Shown here in pieces: positions 10,240-20,672 of a DNA stretch of 64,000 nucleotides. This DNA is from Anodontia alba (Eukaryota; Mollusca; Bivalvia; Lucinida; Lucinidae). Both the position numbers and the translations under genes were made by a program. Each line of letters begins with the position of its first letter. Positions within the stretch are counted from its first letter, which is position 1. The notes below the pieces were generated by a model that saw nothing but the letters and a program-made list of their open reading frames with translations, was not told the origin of the DNA and did no database searches. Where the stretch lies: the NCBI GenBank assembly GCA_964016985.1, contig OZ024824.1:120052951-120116950 (forward strand), in the 5' to 3' direction.

Positions 10240-11128
10240 AATTGCACGACGGCGGTTCGGGCCTCAGACTAAATGACGGCCTCTTCGTAAAACTTTAACG
10301 AGTAGGTTGGGGCTTGACGATATGTCTTTGGCTTGGCCCGCCGTGGTTCAACTATTGGTTTTCATTTACTCTGGCATACAGTAGAATTAGCCATGAGTAC
10401 TCGTCTTTGTTTATTATAGTGATTAATTTGATTTTTATGTTTTCGCCTTGATGCATTGACTGAGTTGGGAGCCTTTATGCGAACCGAATTTTTATGTGTT
10501 TCTGTATAAAGAGTAGCATCGGGACCCAGGGTGAAGTTAGCTAGCTGTAAAAGTGCTTTAAACCCCCCGGTAGTTTATTCTACTGACCGTTCTAAGGCGG
10601 TGGTCCTGGTGTTGTTCCTACTCTTTGTACTGTTTCTTCTATATGTGTTGTGATGCTAGCATTGTGGTCACCGTCTTCAGTAGCTGCCCACTTTGCTTTC
10701 TGTTTAACTCGTTGTGTTGTGATGCTAGCATGTTGATCACCACCCATTTTGCTTTCTGTTTTTCTATTTGTGATTAAGAGTGACATCGGGACCCAGTTAG
10801 CTGTAAAAGTGCTTTAAACCCCCCGTGATTTACTCTACTGACCGTTCTAACGCGGTGGTCCCGGTGTTAGTCTTACTCTTTCTTGCTTTGTGGTTTATTC
10901 TACGAGGCGATTTGTTGTATGTCTTTCCGTGTGTCATTTTGTTCTTGTGTTTTTCAATCCTTTTAGTATTGCGATTACCTCGCTTGGGGAAGAGAGAGCT
11001 AATCTTAGTGCTTTTCGTACGTTTGTTCGATTTGTGCTTGTTTGGATTTGTCGGTTTCCTCTTCCTCTTTGGGTCTTGGGTGATTGTGGCACTCCCTGGA
11101 CTTTTCTCTTACCTTTTTTTAATATATT
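10240..11128 (+). repeat. R1 repeat, longest copy, with internal duplication
   Basis: It contains two versions of a block reading CATCGGGACCCAG ... GTAAAAGTGCTTTAAACCCC ... CTGACCGTTCTAA.GCGGTGGTCC (10520-10610 and 10783-10863). Between them is a short tandem GTTGTGATGCTAGCAT. From 10863 it matches the other copies to CTTTTCTCTTACC. Blocks at 44890-44990, 47560-47740 and 54735-54990 look like diverged relatives. No TIR, tRNA box or protein domain is recognised, so its class is unknown. Confidence 0.6.
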
Positions 11129-11175
11129 TCAGTAAGATCGGCTTGACTTTCGTAAGAACGTTGACAAATACAAAC

Positions 11176-11352
11176 CTTTCTTAATACAGCTGGTGTCTGT
11201 GCTCCAATAACCGTCGTCTAGACATGTAAGATAATGAGATCCCTTTACCTCATAACCGCTGTCACAAGTCACAGGAACAATATTGTTATAGGTCGTTTGT
11301 CTTCCAGAGAAGTCTACATGCCCATACATTAGGTTAAAATGTTTACCACAGT
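11176..11352 (-). CDS. Sushi/CCP-domain exon (downstream of the pair)
   Basis: The exon is 177 bp on the minus strand. It is preceded by ATCTATTTTTCAG (acceptor) and followed by G|GTTTGT (donor), both phase 1. It encodes one sushi (complement control protein) module: DCG at the start, then VTCDSGYEV, YLTCLDDGYWS and a final TSC, giving the four Cys, the GY and the Trp of the family. Such modules mediate protein binding in secreted or membrane proteins (complement factors, selectins, polydom-type proteins). Phase 1-1 symmetry is the classic form for shuffled CCP exons. The rest of the gene is not seen, so its identity is open. Confidence 0.85.
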
Positions 11353-12128
11353 CTGAAAAATAGATAGAACTCATCAATCATTCGACAAATTCTTTCTAAT
11401 ATGTCTAAAGAAATCTGCCAGACTTTTTCCTAGGTAAAATACATGTGAAGACACCTAGGAAATTACACAATCGCGAAGCACAACACTCCCGAGGCACCAA
11501 AAGAAGGCATAAAAGTAAATTATAAAACATAAAATACAGTAAAATAAATAACATTACCATAGCTCCAGACAGGACAATTTTCTTCAACCAAACATATTTA
11601 GAAGTATTTCTCTACAAAAATAGCATATATTGTTGGTAATAAGTAGAGGCGCTTGGCCGAGGCGCTTCTAAGGAGTACCACAACAGATTATTTCATGAAG
11701 AAACAAGAAAACAATTTACCTGATACCCATACCTAGTACTATGAACACATTTCCATATAGAGGTTTGAAGATACAGCCTTTGGTAACAAAACACATATAC
11801 GCAAGAATGAATAGAAACAGAGTCCTATAATGAAATCTAAGCCAAAAATTCTGTTTTCAGTCCTTCAGAGGCGAAGAGCAGTGGATATGGATCTCAAAAA
11901 ACTAAGCATTCAGTTGCAAAACTATTCATTTTGATAACATTTGCTCATTGTGAAAACTACTGTCTTCCATGTTCGAGCACATTGTACGGATATATAATAT
12001 TGTAGAATCGGACCTAAACAATGAGGACTGGTCATATCCCTGGGGTCATGTATGCCGGAAAGCTACTTATTACAAATATCGGCTGACTACATGACAGAAA
12101 GACAAAAGAAATTGCTATCCATAAATAC
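11353..12128 (-). other. Intron between the two CCP exons
   Basis: The 776-bp interval is bounded by GT (minus strand, plus 12127-12128) and AG (plus 11353-11354). It is AT-rich and without coding signal. At 11635-11695 it holds a degenerate relative of the family A hairpin tip (GAGGCGCTTCTAAGGAGTACC). Confidence 0.75.
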
Positions 12129-12305
12129 CTTTACTACGACACGTAGTATTTTTACTCCAAGAGCCATCAGCAAGACAAACAGTTGACTCCGCTCCTTCAA
12201 TCGTGTAGCCGTTTACACAAGAAATAGCCACGCGATCGCCGACTCTTTTGTCGGCTCCATCAAAGCGCACGTAACCATTCTCAATTTCGTAGTCGGTGCC
12301 ACAGT
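12129..12305 (-). CDS. Sushi/CCP-domain exon (upstream of the pair)
   Basis: This is also exactly 177 bp, flanked by TATTCTTACAG (acceptor) and AAAG|GTATTT (donor), phase 1-1. The translation starts DCG, then has VAISCVNGYTI, TVCLADGSWS and TTC, so Cys I-IV, GY and Trp are all in place, with no stop. It aligns along its length with the exon at 11176-11352. Identical length, phase and motif spacing make a genuine tandem-CCP host gene much likelier than chance. Transcription runs towards lower coordinates; no signal peptide or terminal exon was found in the window. Confidence 0.88.
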
Positions 12306-12378
12306 CTGTAAGAATATATAGCTGTGTCGCATCATGAAAATCGTGTCTTCAGGGCATATGCAGAGAGGAAAGACCAAG

Positions 12379-12413
12379 ATCGGACTGCGCGGATGCGATC
12401 CGCGCAGTCCGAT
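12379..12413. repeat. Family F perfect hairpin
   Basis: The arms are ATCGGACTGCGCGGAT and ATCCGCGCAGTCCGAT, 16 bp perfect with a GCG loop. It lies about 75 bp upstream of a CCP exon, so inside the preceding intron. Confidence 0.85.
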
Positions 12414-12836
12414 TAGAACCTTTGCTGACCGCTTTCAGAATGATCGGTTACTGCCGGATAAGTCGCCTCTAATAAAGGTCTTTTTCCGATTATGCACCTT
12501 TGAACAGTTGCTGATCTGGATCTTTACTGTTCACATTTGCGCTGATGACACATTTTGCTCCTGAAATGGCTCAATTATAATACCACACAAACTGAGCCAA
12601 ATTTGCTTTCTTGGATAATCGTGCTCGTTTAAGCCGGTTCTGGGTGTTGGGAAGGGTATGTAGCGGCTTCCCATCAATGAAACCGACTCCGATGTGTTTC
12701 TCATCTGTATGTTTGGATTTAAAGGGCAAGCTTTGAAAATTATTTGATTTTACTGCATCTGGTGTTAATGTTGTGTTGTGGTCCCTGCACTTCATCATAG
12801 TACCCTATTTTGCCATTATGAAAACTGGAGTTTCGC
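12414..12836. other. Spacer, nothing recognised
   Basis: No domain-bearing ORF, TIR or RNA gene was seen. It is probably intron of the CCP gene. Confidence 0.35.
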
Positions 12837-12916
12837 TTAACCCTTGTCCTGCTGAATAAATTCAGATGCCACGCCCACTTCTAATTTTCAGCTAATCAGA
12901 TTACTTGATCCAGGTT

Positions 12917-13108
12917 TGTTGGATATTAACACTAATGTTTGTTTAAGTAAATAAGCCAGTCTTATATTTACAGTATATACACTTCCAACTTGAAACAATA
13001 CCCTCTATGATTATCTATAATGGAATGTATACTCTCTGCCTCCTTGTTAATTAAATTAGTTCAGAGCCAGTACCCACACTAGTTAGTTGTGTTTAAAAGA
13101 ACATAACA
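12917..13108 (+). repeat. Gypsy-2 5' LTR
   Basis: 192 bp, begins TGTTGGATATTAAC and ends ACATAACA (TG...CA). It matches 16387-16578 except for three substitutions. Confidence 0.95.
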
Positions 13109-13113
13109 TTATT

Positions 13114-13123
13114 TGGCGACGAG
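13114..13123 (+). other. Gypsy-2 primer-binding site
   Basis: TGGCGACGAG starts five bases after the 5' LTR. TGG matches the CCA end of a tRNA; which tRNA primes it cannot be told here. Confidence 0.6.
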
Positions 13124-13138
13124 TTTTCGGAATTTAGT

Positions 13139-13826
13139 GTGCCTGAACTCAGTTTTTCGGATTTCTTTGATAAATTAATATTCACTAAAATTGCACATTT
13201 TTCTATTGGAAATGTTGGAGAGTACAATGAAGTAACTGAAACATGGAAAAGTTATACCGAACGTGTTCAACAATTTTTCTTGGCGAATCAAGTTGTGGAC
13301 GACAGAAAAGAACCAGCTTTGTTGACTATTATGGGCGGAAAAACGTACAGCCTTCTACGTAATTGGACAATGCCAGCAGAACCTTCAACTAAAACATATG
13401 CTGAGATAGTAACACTTTTAAATGACCATTTGTCACCTAAGCCATTAGTGATTGCCGAACGTTTTCGATTCCACAAAAAGGACCAGAAAGAGGGAGAGTC
13501 TATTACCGTGTATGTGGCGGAATTGAGAAAACTCACGGAACACTGTAAATTCGGAGGAACTCTTAATGATGCTCTGCGTGATAGATTTGTATGTGGAATT
13601 AAAAATGAAAATATACAGAAAAAGCTTCTCTCAGTGTCCGATTTGACATTGCAGAAAGCAATAGAGATTTCTTCTGCTATGGAGACAGCCGCGAAGGACG
13701 CAATAGAGCTCCAACACCAACACAGGCCCGATCCTGTGCATAAAGTCAGCAAGAAGAAAGACTCGAGCAGCAAAACATCGAAGCTTGAGAAAAGGGCATG
13801 TTTCCGCTGCGACAGGAAAAATCACA
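13139..13826 (+). pseudogene. gag: Gypsy-2 gag-like protein
   Basis: The frame has a capsid-like helical segment (TWKSYTERVQQFFLANQV, LLNDHLSPKPL, FRFHKKDQ, LRKLTEHCKFG, LRDRFVCGI), all typical of metazoan gypsy gag. It ends in a first zinc knuckle CFRCDRKNH, whose last Cys lies in the other frame: one base is lost at about 13826-13827. No ATG precedes the conserved part; ATTGCA at 13190 is where a start ATGGCA would be expected, so the start may be mutated. The product would package element RNA. Confidence 0.8.
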
Positions 13827-14898
13827 CCCAGAGGAATGCTTCTTTAAAGACGAAAGATGTAGATTTTGTTCAACAACAGGACACATCGAACGCGCTTGTT
13901 TGAAAAAGAAAGCACAAATGAAAAAACAGTCCAAGAAAAAGCCGAAAAATGTGAAAACTATGGAAGAGGAATTACTTACTGTAAGTATAAATACGGTAAA
14001 GAGAGCAGACGTTATCAGCATCACACCCAAGATAGAAGGAAAGTACTTGAAAATAGAGCTAGACACTGGATCTGCCATATCAGTGATCCCAATTAAAATG
14101 TACAGGCAATTGTTTTCTCACAGACCGTTATCAGCAACAAACACTACACTCAGGACATATTCAGGGCAAATAATTAAGCCAGCTGGGATAATTCATGTGA
14201 ATGTGAAATATGAAGATCAGGAGCATAACTTGGATTTATTTGTAGTGAAAAATAACAGTCCTGCATTATCTGGTAGATCATGGCTAAAATATTTTAAATT
14301 GGATTGGACATCAATTAAACTTTTGCAGACCAGTATTTCTACAGAAGATCAGCTTAGGGGTATTCTTACCAAATACAAATCAGTTTTCACAGAAGATAAT
14401 GGAAAAATCAAAGGCATGAAAGCGACCTTGACATTGAAAGAGAACGCACAAGCCAAGTTCTGTAAAGCTAGGCCAGTACCTTATGCTTTAAAGGAAAAAG
14501 TAGAACAGGAACTAGAAAAGGAAGGTATTATACAGAAAGTAGATCACAGTGACTGGGCAACACCAATCGTGCCAGTCCCCAAGGGAAATAACTCAGTCAG
14601 AATATGTGGTGACTACAAGACAACTGTAAATCCTCAACTGAAAGTTGATCAGTATCCACTGCCAAGAATTGATGACATATTCGCATCATTGGCAGGAGGT
14701 CAGCGATTTTCGAAGACAGACTTACGTCAAGCCTACCACCAACTTGAACTGGATGATAATTCCAAGAGTTATCTCACTATAAATACGCATAAAGGCCTAT
14801 ATAAATACAATCGACTGGTATTTGGAATAGCATCCTCTCCAGCGATTTGGCAGCGTATCATAGATCAAGTATTGGACGGAATACCAAATACAAGCTGA
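13827..14898 (+). pseudogene. pol: Gypsy-2 pol part 1: second zinc knuckle, protease, RT fingers and palm
   Basis: After the frame break it reads the rest of knuckle 1 and a full second knuckle (CRFCSTTGHIERAC). The protease active site DTGSA starts at 14062. RT motifs follow: VPVPKGNNSVRICGDYK, LPRIDDIFASLAGGQ, FSKTDLRQAYHQ (first catalytic Asp), and FGIASSPAIWQRI. The frame is lost at the catalytic YxDD box near 14885, where a small deletion leaves L-I-D-D in the next frame without the usual Tyr. Confidence 0.88.
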
Positions 14899-15277
14899 TA
14901 GATGACATGATCATCACTGGAAAAACAGATGAAGAGCACCTGACAAATCTGCAGACTGTTCTAAAAAGGTTGCAAGATTATAATTTACGAGTCAACAAGG
15001 ACAAATGTAAATTCTTCCAGGAGGAAATTTCATACTGCGGACATAAAATAGACTCAAACGGATTGCATAAAACGCAAGAAAAGATTGAGGCAATTGTCAA
15101 TGCACCTAAGCCAAAAAACTTAACCCAGTTAAGAGCATTCTTAGGAATGGTGAATTACTATGTCAAATTTCTGCCGAATCTTGCGAGTGTTTTACATCCA
15201 CTTAACCAGTTATTACAGAAAAATGTAAAATTTCAGTGGACAGATGCTACACAAAAAGCCTTCGAAAAAGTTAGAAA
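14880..15277 (+). pseudogene. pol: Gypsy-2 pol part 2: RT thumb and connection
   Basis: The shifted frame opens with IDDMIITGK, then LTNLQTVLKRLQ, FLGMVNYYVKFLPN and LHPLNQLLQK, the usual thumb-to-RNase H linker. A one-base loss at about 15275 moves the frame again just before RNase H. Confidence 0.85.
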
Positions 15278-16279
15278 TTGATAACATCAGACACTGTGTT
15301 AACTCACTATAATCCATATTTACAGGTGAGACTTACTTGTGATTCTTCTGCGTACGGTCTTGGAGCAGTGATTTCGCATGTGATGGAAAATGGTGAAGAA
15401 AGACCGATTGCATTTGCTTCGCGTACGTTAAGTGCAGCTGAGAAAAATTACGCACAAGTGCAGAAAGAAGCCTTATCTGTAATTTGGTCTATAAAGAAGT
15501 TCTACAGTTATCTGTATGGAAGGAAATTCACTTTAGTTACGGATCATCAACCTCTTTTGGCTATTTTAGGTCCTAAGAAAGAGATTCCAGCAACAACCGC
15601 AGCACGCTTGCAACGTTATGCAATATTTTTGCAAGGACACGATTACGAAATTGAATATAAAAGCTCAAAAGCTATAGCAAATGCAGATGGATTATCACGT
15701 CTGCCATGTCCACAAACTGAGGAAATAGAAGAAAGTGATCCAGTAGAAATATACAATTTATCACAAATTGATAGCCTGCCTGTCAGCGCCAATGACATAA
15801 AACGTGAAACACGTCGTGACACTATCACATCTAAAGTCCTTGACTTAGTACTCAATAGCTGGACACAGAAACCTCAGGACGAGCAACTGAAACCTTACTA
15901 CATGCGTAGGAATGAAATTTCAGTGCAACATGGATGTCTTATGTGGGGAATACGAGTAATTATACCTACAAAGCTAAGAAATAAAGTGCTAAATGAACTG
16001 CATGCCGGGCATGTAGGCATTGTTAAAATGAAAGGGCTAAGTCGAAGTTTCTTTTGGTGGCCAGGACTTGATAGTGACATTGAACAGTTAGCCATGAATG
16101 AAACTATATTGCTGGTTTACAGTACAAAGATACAGGCTTGTCTCAATGAGTCCAGTACTACAATATTCATGTTAGTTTTGCATGCAGTGTATCAAAATAT
16201 ATCATCAACATGTACTTCAAGGATTACTTTAAAAAGTGGAATGACTCGCATTACTACGCAGTTGATTATACTGTACTGA
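15278..16279 (+). pseudogene. pol: Gypsy-2 pol part 3: RNase H and truncated integrase
   Basis: RNase H carries all four acidic positions: CDSSAYG, QKEALSV, TDHQPLL and NADGLSR. The integrase finger starts normally (ELHAGHVGIVKMKGLSRSFF with WWPGLD) but its CxxC pair and the whole DDE core are absent. The frame runs into 60 unrelated residues and stops at 16279, 107 bp before the 3' LTR. An internal deletion of roughly 1 kb is the simplest reading. It could not integrate by itself. Confidence 0.9.
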
Positions 16280-16373
16280 ACAGTTGCAGATAGAAGCTAC
16301 AAGACGGTATACTTTCAAACTTTACAAGCGTTACACAAGTTCATCAGTGATAAAAAAAGATGACTTTCAAGCT

Positions 16374-16384
16374 AAAGGGGGAGA
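16374..16384 (+). other. Gypsy-2 polypurine tract
   Basis: AAAGGGGGAGA lies two bases before the 3' LTR, the normal place for plus-strand priming. Confidence 0.85.
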
Positions 16385-16386
16385 TA

Positions 16387-16578
16387 TGTTGGATATTAAC
16401 ACTAATGTTTGTTTAAGTAAATAAGCCAGTCTTATATTTACAGTATATACACTTCCAACTTGAAACAATACCCTCTATGATTATCTATAATGGTATGTAC
16501 ACTCTCTGCCTCCTTGTTAATTAAATTAGTTCAGAGCCAGAACCCACACTAGTTAGTTGTGTTTAAAAGAACATAACA
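16387..16578 (+). repeat. Gypsy-2 3' LTR
   Basis: 192 bp, 3 substitutions from the 5' LTR, followed directly by the AGGTT target duplication. Confidence 0.95.
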
Positions 16579-17003
16579 AGGTTGTTGATACAAATTCAAA
16601 TACAGAAAGGCAAACAGTGCAGATGCAGATGGCTTCTTCAGAAGCCAACTGATCTGGATCTACACTGTTTGCAAAGACAGGACATATCCGGATTCAGCAG
16701 GACAAGGGTTAAGCCGGTGCAAGAGGATTATCCAGCCCCATAAAATACATTGAGTCTCAATAAAACCAAGACTACTATTTTTGTTTGTTCCTTCTGTGTC
16801 TTCGAAAGGAGAATTTTAAAGATTTTGTTTAAATGCATTTCACATACTGTTAAGGGAATTTTGTTATAATTTTGCTATGAACAAATCAATTTTTAATACA
16901 TATCTTGTTCACAGTCTTGTTTTTAAAGCAGAAAATAAAAACAGCATATAAAGATTATACTTCCATATTTGCTATATTGTATTTCATGAAAAAATATTCA
17001 TAT

Positions 17004-17255
17004 CATCACGAAAACATGCCTATATAACTTTGACCCCTTAAACCCCACTTTTATATTGTAAAACTGGGGTTTACAGGGGTAGACATTATTTTCTTATTTC
17101 TGCTCAAAAACATAGATTGTGGGTACGTTCTAACGAGTACCCACAATCTATGTTTTGAGCCGAAACATGAAAAATATCAGAATTTTTTATCTGAAAAAGT
17201 TTCATTTTTGGTGGTAAAATTTTCAGTATATTTGAAAAGGCATGTTTTCGTAATG
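17004..17255 (-). repeat. Family A MITE A2, hairpin tip deleted
   Basis: The ends CATCACGAAAACATG and CATGTTTTCGTAATG are complete. The centre reads GTGGGTAC directly followed by GTTCTAACGAGTACCCAC, so one side of the apical palindrome is gone. Confidence 0.85.
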
Positions 17256-17732
17256 TTGTTTTGATTCCTTTAATTCCACTTTGTATCATTTTTTTAATCG
17301 TCAAAAACACTGGCAAATACTTTAGAACCTATTTCATGGCAACTCAGGCTGATACGTTCTTCGATAGATGACCCCAGAGCGTTACTGATAATGCGAGTTA
17401 TCTCCCACTGTGTCAATTTGCAGTGACTTTTACATTCTTTTAATTTTCCCAAAGCATGGGAATTCTGGTGAATTTTCATTTTACAACCATTCGTTAGGTA
17501 AATGGTGTGCGCAAGAGTCTATCGATCAAATGCAAGTTTGCACTATTGGAGCTTTTGCCCCACATACAACACATTTTGCGAATCAGCACTGTTTGCGGTA
17601 TTGACTGCATCCATTCATATATAGAATATGAGGGAATAATAGAGCCGCAACGTCAGAAAACGTACAGTCTGAACAGTCATCCGCGCAGTCTGAACTGAGT
17701 TTGTGCTGTTCGCATGGAGAAAATAAGCTTAA
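17256..17732. other. Spacer with one degenerate F-type hairpin
   Basis: CAGTCTGAACAG...CCGCGCAGTCTGAACTG near 17665-17700 is an F-like stem. Otherwise nothing is recognised. Confidence 0.4.
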
Positions 17733-18000
17733 CATCACGAAAACATGCCTATGTAATTTTGACCCCCTTAAACCCCACTTTGGGTTTACAGGGGTATACA
17801 ATATTTTTCTTATTTTTGCTAAAAAACATAGATTGTGTGTACTCGTTACAGGTGGTTCTAACGAATACCCACAATCTATGTTTTTGAGCATAAATAAGAA
17901 AAATATCAGTTTTTTTTATTTTTTATTATTTTTTCTATCTGAAAATTTTCATTTTTAGGTGAAATTTTCTATATATTTGAATAGGCGTGTTTTCGTAATG
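17733..18000 (-). repeat. Family A MITE A3
   Basis: Both ends are intact. The apical tip is shortened (CGTTACAGGTGGTTCTAACG) but the outer arms AACATAGATTGTG / CACAATCTATGTT pair. Confidence 0.85.
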
Positions 18001-18058
18001 ATGAAGATTCCGATCAGACTGTGCAAATGCGCAGGCTGATCTGACTCTTCTCCGGGCA
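18001..18058. repeat. Family F hairpin abutting A3
   Basis: GAAGATTCCGATCAGACTG pairs imperfectly with CAGGCTGATCTGACTCTTC across AATGCG. It begins immediately after the A3 terminus. Confidence 0.7.
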
Positions 18059-18328
18059 CCAGTGTAAGGTACCCTTTTTTATGTTGCGGCTCAATTGTGT
18101 TTTCATTGCCATTCATGGCAGGTGGGACTTCATTCAAAACGTTAGATATATCGGGAAGTTCGGAATGGAGAAAACGAATGTGTGTGTACTTCAACACCAG
18201 TAGTAAGTTGACAGTGAAGGTCCTTATAGCACTTATGAAAATATACTTTGTCTGTCTGAGTTAGAATTAATCTTTAACTCTGAATTTCAGTTTGCAGTAG
18301 AGCCCTCATCATAGTGTTTAGAAATTAT

Positions 18329-18480
18329 TTAACCCTTCTCTTGCTTAACACGACGTACTCTGTCTTAGCAAACAGTGTAGATTCAGATCAGTTCGCTTTT
18401 AAAGAAGCTAACTGATCTGGATCTGCACTGTTTGTCATTAACTATGTGATTTTTCTATCAATAACCCGATGCAAACAGAT
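18329..18480 (+). mobile_element. piggyBac-like MITE M4, hairpin-bearing, 3' end decayed
   Basis: It starts TTAACCCTTCTCTTGCTTAA, nearly as in M1. At 18371-18432 it has a D-type hairpin from CAAACAGTGTAGATTCAGAT to ATCTGGATCTGCACTGTTTG, then returns to the M1 text (TCATTAACTATGTGATTTTT). The right TIR is not recognisable. Confidence 0.7.
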
Positions 18481-18970
18481 GAAATGCCCAGCTTCCGCGG
18501 CAGATAAGCCAGTTTCACCAAATCAAGCATCATCAGTGACTCTCATTAAACATTCTTAGTGACGATGCGCATCAGAGCAATTTTGAAATCATTCCTAAAT
18601 ATCGACAACCCTTTTCTTCTTTTTCAACAAACTTTGATTAAATTTGTATTAAAATGTATTGCTCGTCAAAACTTGTATAGCTGATACATTCTTTAGACAT
18701 GTTTCCTTTCCCTGATAAATTAAACAAGCAACAAACTGCCGCGTTTTCCTTTCTAGATTGCCTTAGATATCTATACTTGACCTGTTGCTTTACTTACGCA
18801 TTATAACCTTGACCCCTCTTTCTGAGGCTAAATCAGAACTTTGCTTCGTAGTCTTGATTCCCATTTCTGAAATTAAATCACACCATTTTATTTCTGAACA
18901 GGGAAGTACTAAATAATGCAGTAATTATATATACTCAAAACCAGAAGTAACTTGTCACTTTTTAATTAAA
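18481..18970. other. AT-rich spacer
   Basis: Nothing recognised on either strand. Confidence 0.4.
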
Positions 18971-19378
18971 GGCTCCATGTTCCTCAAAAATAGACATTTT
19001 TTATCCAAGAAAGGTTTAATAAATTAATATCTATGATACGATCATAAAATGTGGCTTCTGACAGCCCGTAAAATTTCAGTTAGCCTCTCGTTTTGAACTG
19101 GATTAAAAATGAAATGATTTTTTATCGTATCTCTGAATTAATGTTGCCATATAGTCTCTTGTTTTTGAATGGGTCAAAAATGAAATGATTTTTTATCGTA
19201 TTTTTGAACATTAGTTCAGAGACACAATATAATATCATTTCTTTACTGATCCAGTTCAAGAACATGAGACTAACTGAAATTTTACAGGCTGTCAGGTGCC
19301 ACATGTTATGATTGTATTGATATTTTTTAAAAATTTCTTAGATAATAAAATGTCTACTTTTGAGGAATATGGAGCCTA
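18971..19378. repeat. Foldback element of about 410 bp
   Basis: GGCTCCATGTTCCTCAAAAA at the left pairs with the right end TTTTGAGGAATATGGAGCC; ATGTGGC / GCCACAT and AAAATTTCAGTTAG / CTAACTGAAATTTT continue the arms inward. Inside, GAAATGATTTTTTATCGTAT occurs twice (19111 and 19181). Confidence 0.75.
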
Positions 19379-20672
19379 ACGAGTAATTTTATTTGTACTT
19401 CGATTTGATTGTAATAAATTATTTTAATTGTTTTTCAAGGCTAGTCTCAACATAATTCAAGAGAGATCCAGAGTTATCTGCATTTTCATCAAAATAGTAT
19501 TTTCACATTTTCTCACAACTTCAAAAGCAGAACATGGTTTTCAGTACAAAATCTGAAAGACCATTGTTTGTCAATAAAATTCCCTGTAAAACATTTTTAC
19601 TGTACCACATGGCTAATTAATGGCAAGTACCCAAAGTTGCTTCACGTTGAAATCATCCCCCTTCCAATAAAAAATATAAATAAAAACAGTAGTAAACTTT
19701 CTTCGCTCGTAAAAGCCATATCTCACATATTTTTGGAAGTTTTAAACAGCGATTTGTTTGGACCTCTACAGAGAGTGTATGATCAGAAAAATGTGCAAAA
19801 GTTCTTATCATGTCAAGAGAAAAATGAATGACAATTTCTTGTAAGATTTACATTACAAACATTGTTAACGGCCTTCTCGATAAACAATCGACGCGTACTG
19901 AAGTTGTGCAATAGATGATGCAGACTTTTTTGTTTATTTAAGAGCAATTTTCAATACATGTCTAAGAAAATAAAGCATTTTGCCGTATTTAAGGTACGGT
20001 GACCTTCCAAATATGATTTAATAACATAACTTTTGATTTTGACCCTTCTGTTTTGAGAGAGATCCTTTTGATTATCTATTGGACAGAAAGGGCTCAACAA
20101 ATGTGTATCGTGTGTAAAAACAATTGTTCTTCAACGTCATTTAAACAATATTTAATTTTCACTCAGCAAATGTCAGTAAAGCTTATAAGTATAAACTGTC
20201 AATTTAATTTTTGCTTTAAGTATACTTAGCAAAGCGATTTCTCGCTCTGTTATTTTCAGTAGTTCCCAGTGTAGCTATATAACATCAGTAAAAAAAATGA
20301 CTTAGTATAAAGTCCTGTGATTGTTCATATATCTCTCCCTAGTGTATTTAATTCGGGGAATTGTGCTCACAACAATATACATAAATCAGGATTGTTGTCA
20401 TTACGTTACGAATATGACGTACGTCGGTTTTTTTTTTGTGGGGGGGGGGGGGGTTTGGGGTTTTTTTTATAGATCATGCTAAATGACGTGAGTGTCTGAC
20501 GATCTTTAGTGTTTTAAGTTCAGTTGAAATAGTTTAATGACGATTGTCAGATAAGGAACTGTTATACTAACAAAACAATATACAATAAACAAAAGAATAA
20601 TCTTGATTTTCAAAGTCTATCTCGATAGAAGTCGTTTTTCATCAAATTATATACTAGTCTCCATTATGGCAG
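19379..20672. other. Long AT-rich spacer with poly-T/poly-G tract
   Basis: The only feature is T10-G-T-G15-TTT-GGGG-T8 at about 20429-20468. No gene, TIR or known repeat is seen. Confidence 0.4.

Larger units (their letters stand above)
12917..16578 (+). mobile_element. Gypsy-2: complete-length LTR retrotransposon with deleted integrase core
   Basis: The 3662-bp element has 192-bp LTRs (TGTTGG...TAACA), a 5-bp TSD AGGTT at 12912-12916 and 16579-16583, a PBS, a PPT, gag-like and pol-like frames. The LTRs differ at three positions (13024/16494, 13030/16500, 13071/16541), so the insertion is not ancient. It is about 1 kb short of a normal gypsy element because the integrase core and C-terminus are missing, and it has three or more frame breaks. 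Confidence 0.95.
12837..16712 (-). mobile_element. piggyBac-like MITE M3, split by a gypsy insertion
   Basis: The left part 12837-12916 begins TTAACCCTTGTCCTGCTGAA and the right part 16579-16712 ends TTCAGCAGGACAAGGGTTAA, an exact 20-bp inverted pair with TTAA at each tip. Joining the halves across one copy of AGGTT gives the same order as M5 read in reverse. A D-type hairpin (CAAACAGTGCAGAT ... TCTACACTGTTTG) is at 16619-16672. No transposase is present. Confidence 0.85.

Noticed and set aside
13798..13903. Programmed -1 frameshift between gag and pol in Gypsy-2
   Set aside because: The overlap splits a zinc knuckle between its third and fourth ligand, no slippery heptamer fits the joint, and deletion of one base at 13826 explains it.
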